From NCBI GenBank assembly GCA_030603035.1, contig JAUVYQ010000019.1, positions 1 through 24,237 on the forward strand: a stretch of DNA of 24,237 nucleotides, given 5' to 3'. This DNA comes from Phycisphaerae bacterium (lineage in GTDB: Bacteria; Planctomycetota; Phycisphaerae; Sedimentisphaerales; SG8-4). The translations under genes and the position numbers were made by a program. Below, in pieces: positions 20,610 through 24,237 of this stretch; the stretch's first letter is position 1; each line of letters opens with the position of its first letter. The notes beneath the pieces were generated by a model. The model did not search any database. It was not told the DNA's origin and saw only the letters and a list, made by a program, of their open reading frames with translations.

Positions 20610-23201
20610 TTATCCACCTGTGCCTGCGGTTTCCCCCCTGCTTTCTTGCCCGCCGCCCCGTCTTGCGTCGGGAGACGCGGGGGCAGGCGAAAGCAAGAAG
20701 GGAGGTGCAGGCAGAAGAAACGTCACAACTCTTTTTGTTTCATCATAGGCCACATTTACACTTTTGCCGTTGAGCTTTATTCTGTGCGGTCTTTCAACTG
20801 TTCGTAAGGAAGCTCTTACTATGGGCTGTCCCTTTAATACTACCTCCATTTCGGGTCTCCCGGCCGTAAATACGGTATAAACTTTTGAAAGCGAGTTGAG
20901 CACCACCTTGCCGTTCTTGCGCAGGTAACTGCCGCAGGCAACGAAGTACCGCACCGCCGAATCCGGGTCATTCTCATCGGCGTCGATTTGTCGAGTGATA
21001 GCCAGCAGGTACGCATCAGTCTCCCACCCGTTAATCACATTACAACTGTTTCGGTGCATCTTCCTGCCGTCAGCACGCAGATTCAGATATACGTCGGTAA
21101 TCATATCGTCTTCATATATGCGCACGCCAATCATTTCATTGCCTTTTAATGTCTCCAGTCGCGGCAAATTTTTCTCACCACTTTTTCCTACTGGCAGAAT
21201 AGCGATTACGAACTTGGTTTGCCGCATAGCTCCTTCAGGCGACAGGGCCAAGTAGGTAACTTCTGTATCCGGGTCGTGGTCTTTGAGGCCTTTCTTTTCG
21301 GTTATGCTCATATTTTCTGGAAATAACGGGCGGACAATCGCCTTAGCCTTGCTGCCGTTGGATAAATGCAAAGCTGAATCACGTCTATCCGCCCGGCCTT
21401 CATAGTGCAACAGCCATTCAAACTTCCCGGATTCGTGCACGCGAACGTCGTCGAAAATTAGTATGACATTACCGACCCAGAGGAAATGGCGATAATTGCG
21501 CGAGAATTTCCAGGATGTAGGCCCTGTAGCATCGGCAAAAACGTATTTTAACCCTGCCGTATCCATCAATCTGTAAACCCGGCCCGGCGTTTTTACACCG
21601 CGATCGCCGTGACCACAGTCTTCCGGGTTCTGTCCGTGGCCGTTGAACAGGACCACATTGTGCGCCTTGCTGTGGCGATAGTACGACGTATATTCCCGCC
21701 TGCTGTAGGAACAGTTTCCGGAATCGATAATCAAAGGTTGTCCCGCGTGAAAGAGGATGAAAGAACCGGCGTCCGGATGCGCATGATTCCACGTAAATCC
21801 GGATTTTACCGCCAGCATAGTTGCGTCATCTTGCCACGATGACCTTAAAATTACCCACCCTATATCCGGATAGATAACCGATGTGGGTAAATCTTCAGGG
21901 GGGTATTTTCCGAGCGAAAACATCCCTGTTTTCGCAAACGTCGGGAACCTTCGCATCCTGCTTCGGTTTCTCGGCTTCGTGTGGTAATAAACCAGCCCAA
22001 TCGGGTCCTCAAGTCCCAAATCAGTTCGGCTTATATACCAGTGGTATTCTTCAGCTTCATAGCCATTTGCCAGCAGGAGACGCAGCGTTCTTGCTCCCGT
22101 TGTGGTTATACTGCTGTCCCCGAAGTTTACCGACAGCATCGAAGTTGCTCTCGGATAGGATGTATGCACAAAGAAATCACCCACCTTTCGCAGCAGCGGA
22201 ATATCAGGTGGTGGTGAATTGAGAAAGGTGTTCGAGTAGGCCAGCCGGAAAAGTAAATATTCCGACAATGCGTAATTCGCGTAACTCACGCTCTCATAAA
22301 ATGCCCCCTCACTGTCAAAATTCCTGCTCTTATTCTGAAGAACGTTTCCACTATAATAAAACCATTCTGAGAACGAGTTTGAAACTTGCTCTACCCAACC
22401 CTCAGCTTGCGGCTCATCGCCCAGAAGCGATAAGGATGCCAGCCCCGCCATAGAAACACAGACACTCCACCAGTTATGCCCCATCGAATCCAAGGCGTGA
22501 ATACGTTTTTCCGGAAGTACCCAGTCATTGAGAGAAGGCAACACGCCCAAACGTATCATGTCACGGGCAATGGTTTTTCGGTCTTTTTCTGATAGATAAT
22601 CATAAATGCTGTCGTAGCCCACCGCATAGGCATAGCAAAACCTGGCTGTGTTCAGCTCTGAGTGCCAGGGTGGGTCTCGCCTGGCATCCCCGGCCCATCG
22701 TTTAAGTCCGCCGTAATGGATAAGAGCCTCCCTGAGCTTTTCAGCATAGCGTTTTTCACCGGTCATCTGATAAGCCAGGCCAAGCGTTGATGCCATATTG
22801 CCGACCTGCCGGCTCGGCCTGCCGTAATTGCCATGTTGTCCTGTTCCGCCATCTGCGTATTCTTTAGAAACCAATTTCTCGCCAAGTAGACGGTCGGCTC
22901 GCTTCAGCAGTTTGAGCCAGGCCTCCCTAAGAGCAGCTTCTTCTTCAATTTGCCTGCGTAATCGCTTTATCCTCTCAGGAGTGAAAAACAACCGAGGACG
23001 CAAGGTTTTCCATTTTGGACCGGGCAATACATTGGGCGAGCGCTTTTTCTCGTTTGTAACATCGCGGTGTCGCTGACTGTCAGCCATCGCAATTGTCTTA
23101 TTGTTGCCAATGGCCAAAAATATAGCACATAAAAGGGCTGTATAGAGAGTAAACTTAACTGATGTGACAGGCGTTCTGTTTTGAGATTTTTGGTATTCCA
23201 T
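20610..23201 (-). CDS. Heparinase II/III-like polysaccharide lyase family protein
   Basis: The 863-residue protein begins with a signal peptide (hydrophobic 16-32, probable cleavage after AMA at 38-40). An alpha/alpha-toroid region follows from about 65 to 400 (LFFTPERIKRLRRQI, YAYAVGYDSIYDYLSE, HNWWSVCVSMAGL), then a C-terminal beta-sandwich. The heparinase II/III core NHAHPDAGSFILF is at 472-484, and tyrosines in EYTSYYRHSKAHN lie about 30 residues later. Such enzymes cleave uronic-acid polysaccharides by beta-elimination; the substrate here cannot be told. The ATG at 23201 has AAAGGA eight bases upstream. The last 30 or so residues (PAPPFLLSPAPASPDARR and on) are Pro/Gly-rich and are encoded by the palindrome at 20615-20715, so the native C-terminus was probably altered. 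It converges on the tRNA gene. Confidence 0.85.
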   Translation of the reverse strand: MEYQKSQNRTPVTSVKFTLYTALLCAIFLAIGNNKTIAMADSQRHRDVTNEKKRSPNVLPGPKWKTLRPRLFFTPERIKRLRRQIEEEAALREAWLKLLKRADRLLGEKLVSKEYADGGTGQHGNYGRPSRQVGNMASTLGLAYQMTGEKRYAEKLREALIHYGGLKRWAGDARRDPPWHSELNTARFCYAYAVGYDSIYDYLSEKDRKTIARDMIRLGVLPSLNDWVLPEKRIHALDSMGHNWWSVCVSMAGLASLSLLGDEPQAEGWVEQVSNSFSEWFYYSGNVLQNKSRNFDSEGAFYESVSYANYALSEYLLFRLAYSNTFLNSPPPDIPLLRKVGDFFVHTSYPRATSMLSVNFGDSSITTTGARTLRLLLANGYEAEEYHWYISRTDLGLEDPIGLVYYHTKPRNRSRMRRFPTFAKTGMFSLGKYPPEDLPTSVIYPDIGWVILRSSWQDDATMLAVKSGFTWNHAHPDAGSFILFHAGQPLIIDSGNCSYSRREYTSYYRHSKAHNVVLFNGHGQNPEDCGHGDRGVKTPGRVYRLMDTAGLKYVFADATGPTSWKFSRNYRHFLWVGNVILIFDDVRVHESGKFEWLLHYEGRADRRDSALHLSNGSKAKAIVRPLFPENMSITEKKGLKDHDPDTEVTYLALSPEGAMRQTKFVIAILPVGKSGEKNLPRLETLKGNEMIGVRIYEDDMITDVYLNLRADGRKMHRNSCNVINGWETDAYLLAITRQIDADENDPDSAVRYFVACGSYLRKNGKVVLNSLSKVYTVFTAGRPEMEVVLKGQPIVRASLRTVERPHRIKLNGKSVNVAYDETKRVVTFLLPAPPFLLSPAPASPDARRGGGQESRGETAGTGG
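20615..20715. repeat. About 100-bp GC-rich imperfect palindrome overlapping the heparinase-like 3' end
   Basis: The left arm from 20615 (cacct, gcctgc, then ctttcttgcccgccgccccg) pairs imperfectly with the right arm ending at 20715 (cgggggcaggcgaaagc, then gcaggc and aggtg). The tip gtct/agac is at about 20660-20676. It lies between the tRNA and the convergent gene and could act as a two-way terminator or be a REP-like insertion. Confidence 0.6.
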
Positions 23202-23299
23202 CGCGATTTTCCTTTCATATATACGGTTATTTTACAAGATTTGCCGGCTATTTCCACAGATTAGTATGCAACTCTCAAGAATGAGGGACTTAGGTGTGG

Positions 23300-23355
23300 C
23301 ATTTTGCCCCTGCTGCTTCGTTTTGGCAAAGCAAAACGGCAGGGGTCGCAAAATG
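23300..23355. repeat. Hairpin-forming intergenic repeat
   Basis: The 56-bp element runs from cattttg to caaaatg. It has three paired blocks (cattttg/caaaatg, cccctgc/gcagggg, cgttttg/caaaacg) around the loop gcaaag, with small bulges. No coding frame and no T-run follow. It looks like a mobile palindrome of the REP type. Confidence 0.6.
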
Positions 23356-23516
23356 GGAACTCTGTTAAAACGTTATATATTGCTATAGGCAACCTCCCGG
23401 ATTCGGCGCCAGCGCCAGGAACCGGGCCTGGTGCAGGATTTCCGGGTTGACGTCCACTATGCCGATGCTGTCGGTGAAATATTCGGCCAAATTTTGCAAA
23501 AAATTTACTTATTATC

Positions 23517-23546
23517 TGTCAACCGCTGGGCTACGATAGACGTCTA
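23517..23546 (+). promoter_or_regulatory. Possible ECF-type (autoregulatory) promoter of the sigma factor gene
   Basis: TGTCAAC (23517-23523), a 17-base spacer and CGTCTA (23541-23546) resemble ECF promoters with an AAC-type -35 and CGTC-type -10. A TATACT at 23545-23550 overlaps and could instead serve the housekeeping sigma factor. The sigma gene ATG is at 23565, so the leader would be very short. Confidence 0.4.
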
Positions 23547-23564
23547 TACTGGTAGATGGAGTAA

Positions 23565-24164
23565 ATGGCCTCAATGGAGAACACGGACAGAAGCTTAATT
23601 GACGCCTATCGTCAGGGTGATAAGGCGGCGTTCGACGAGCTTGTACGCCGATACGGAGATAGTGTATTGGGATATTTAACAAAAATGAGCGGCAGTCGAG
23701 AACAGGCAGAGGACCTTTTTCAGGAAACCTTTAAGCGCATCCACGAGAAGGCCCATACGCTTCGGGGCAATCGATTTAAGCCGTGGCTGTTTACAATCGC
23801 AACGAATGTGGCCATCGACAGTATGCGGAGACGCAGGCGGCTGCAGGTTGTATCGCTGAATCAAAAACTCGATTGTGCCGACGGGAGATGTGAAGAACTC
23901 GGTGCGGTTGCCGTCGCAGATAATCGGTATGAACCTTCTCAAGAGGCGGTAAGGGCTGAGCAGAAAGAACAGGTGCAGCAGGCCATTGAGATGCTGCCGG
24001 CGAATCAGCGGGCGACGCTTGTTCTGGCGTATTATCAGCAGCTTAGCTACCGGGAAGTGGCGGAAGCACTGGGCTGCTCCATCGGGACAGTAAAAGCACA
24101 AATGTACAGGGCACTTAAAACGCTGGCGCAAAGATTACCTGATGTTTCGAGGGAGGTAAAATGA
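23565..24164 (+). CDS. RNA polymerase sigma factor, sigma-70 family, ECF type
   Basis: This 199-residue protein has the two-domain layout of extracytoplasmic-function sigma factors. Region 2 spans about 22-90 (FDELVRRYGDSV, the DLFQETF motif at 50-56, then FKPWLFTIATNVAIDSMRRR). An acidic linker with the variable segment 95-130 follows. Region 4 spans about 133-188, with LPANQRATLVLAYYQQLSYREVAEALG and the helix-turn-helix GCSIGTVKAQMYRALK. It would direct RNA polymerase to a stress or envelope regulon. The ATG at 23565 has GGAG five bases upstream; a second ATG at 23574 is possible. The stop overlaps the next start (ATGA), the usual sigma/anti-sigma coupling. The exact ECF group cannot be fixed from sequence reading alone. 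Confidence 0.93.
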   Translation: MASMENTDRSLIDAYRQGDKAAFDELVRRYGDSVLGYLTKMSGSREQAEDLFQETFKRIHEKAHTLRGNRFKPWLFTIATNVAIDSMRRRRRLQVVSLNQKLDCADGRCEELGAVAVADNRYEPSQEAVRAEQKEQVQQAIEMLPANQRATLVLAYYQQLSYREVAEALGCSIGTVKAQMYRALKTLAQRLPDVSREVK

Positions 24165-24237
24165 AACATCATCTTACAGAACGAGAGCTTATCGAATACC
24201 AGTTTGCACTGGGTTCAGAGGTCCGGATGAGAAAAAT
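24161..24237 (+). CDS. Probable anti-sigma factor, N-terminal fragment cut by the window end
   Basis: Only 25 codons are visible: MKHHLTERELIEYQFALGSE and a few more. The ATG overlaps the sigma factor stop by four bases, and GGGAGG lies four bases upstream. The opening HLTERELIEY resembles the start of zinc-finger (zf-HC2) anti-sigma proteins, which usually begin with a similar acidic helix. The HXXXCXXC zinc motif would lie beyond the window. The assignment rests mainly on gene order. Confidence 0.55.
   Translation, partial: MKHHLTERELIEYQFALGSEVRMRK

Larger units (their letters stand above)
23202..23564. other. 363-bp divergent intergenic region
   Basis: This region lies between the heparinase-like gene (-) and the sigma factor gene (+). 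It contains the hairpin repeat at 23300-23355, a GC-rich minus-strand open stretch at 23383-23508 that may be a gene remnant, and a possible ECF-type promoter at 23517-23546. Confidence 0.5.

Overview
The window looks like a chromosomal stretch of a Planctomycetota bacterium, probably a Phycisphaerae or Sedimentisphaerales-like lineage and probably from a metagenome. This is inferred from gene style: a Tat-exported sulfatase, a heparinase II/III-like lyase, a secreted HEAT-repeat protein, a double PurS-PurL fusion, and many palindromic intergenic repeats in moderate-GC DNA. Stop codons TGA, TAA and TAG behave normally, for example in ATGA and GTGA overlaps, so no recoding is indicated. No rRNA, CRISPR array or phage was seen.

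Layout: (1) 1-963 holds a truncated IS66 transposase (+) running directly into a truncated tsaE (-), a junction that is not a normal IS end. (2) 964-5802 is a minus-strand housekeeping block: a nested palindrome, thiL, argH, a TrkA-C membrane protein, a DUF62 SAM hydrolase and a DUF2284 metal-binding protein. (3) 5803-7201 is repeat-rich intergenic DNA around a lone PilZ gene with its own terminator. (4) 7202-8787 is a plus-strand operon of a Sua5-type threonylcarbamoyl-AMP synthase fused to a YwlE-like low-Mr phosphatase, followed by rpiB. (5) 8974-11169 is a decaying minus-strand block: a coiled-coil lipoprotein gene with two in-frame TAA codons and a sulfatase with one in-frame TGA. (6) accA (-) and tyrA (+) are divergent, with a terminator-like hairpin in the accA leader. 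(7) 12553-20288 is a plus-strand series tyrA, purSL, HEAT-repeat gene (frameshifted), purQ and a two-TM hypothetical protein. (8) Then come a tRNA-Ile2(CAU), a convergent heparinase-like gene whose 3' end runs into a palindrome, and at the right edge an ECF sigma factor overlapping the start of a probable anti-sigma gene.

Functional links: TsaE and the Sua5 domain both serve t6A tRNA modification. ThiL-TsaE and Sua5-YwlE-RpiB repeat neighbourhoods known in Bacillus subtilis. PurSL and PurQ together would make the FGAM synthase complex. The sulfatase and heparinase-like enzyme fit a polysaccharide-degrading lifestyle, although the sulfatase appears recently inactivated.

I did not find a convincing new multi-gene system. 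The more interesting signals are the broken or fused genes, the accA leader hairpin, the duplicated purQ start region with an overlapping upstream mini-ORF, and the repeat families.
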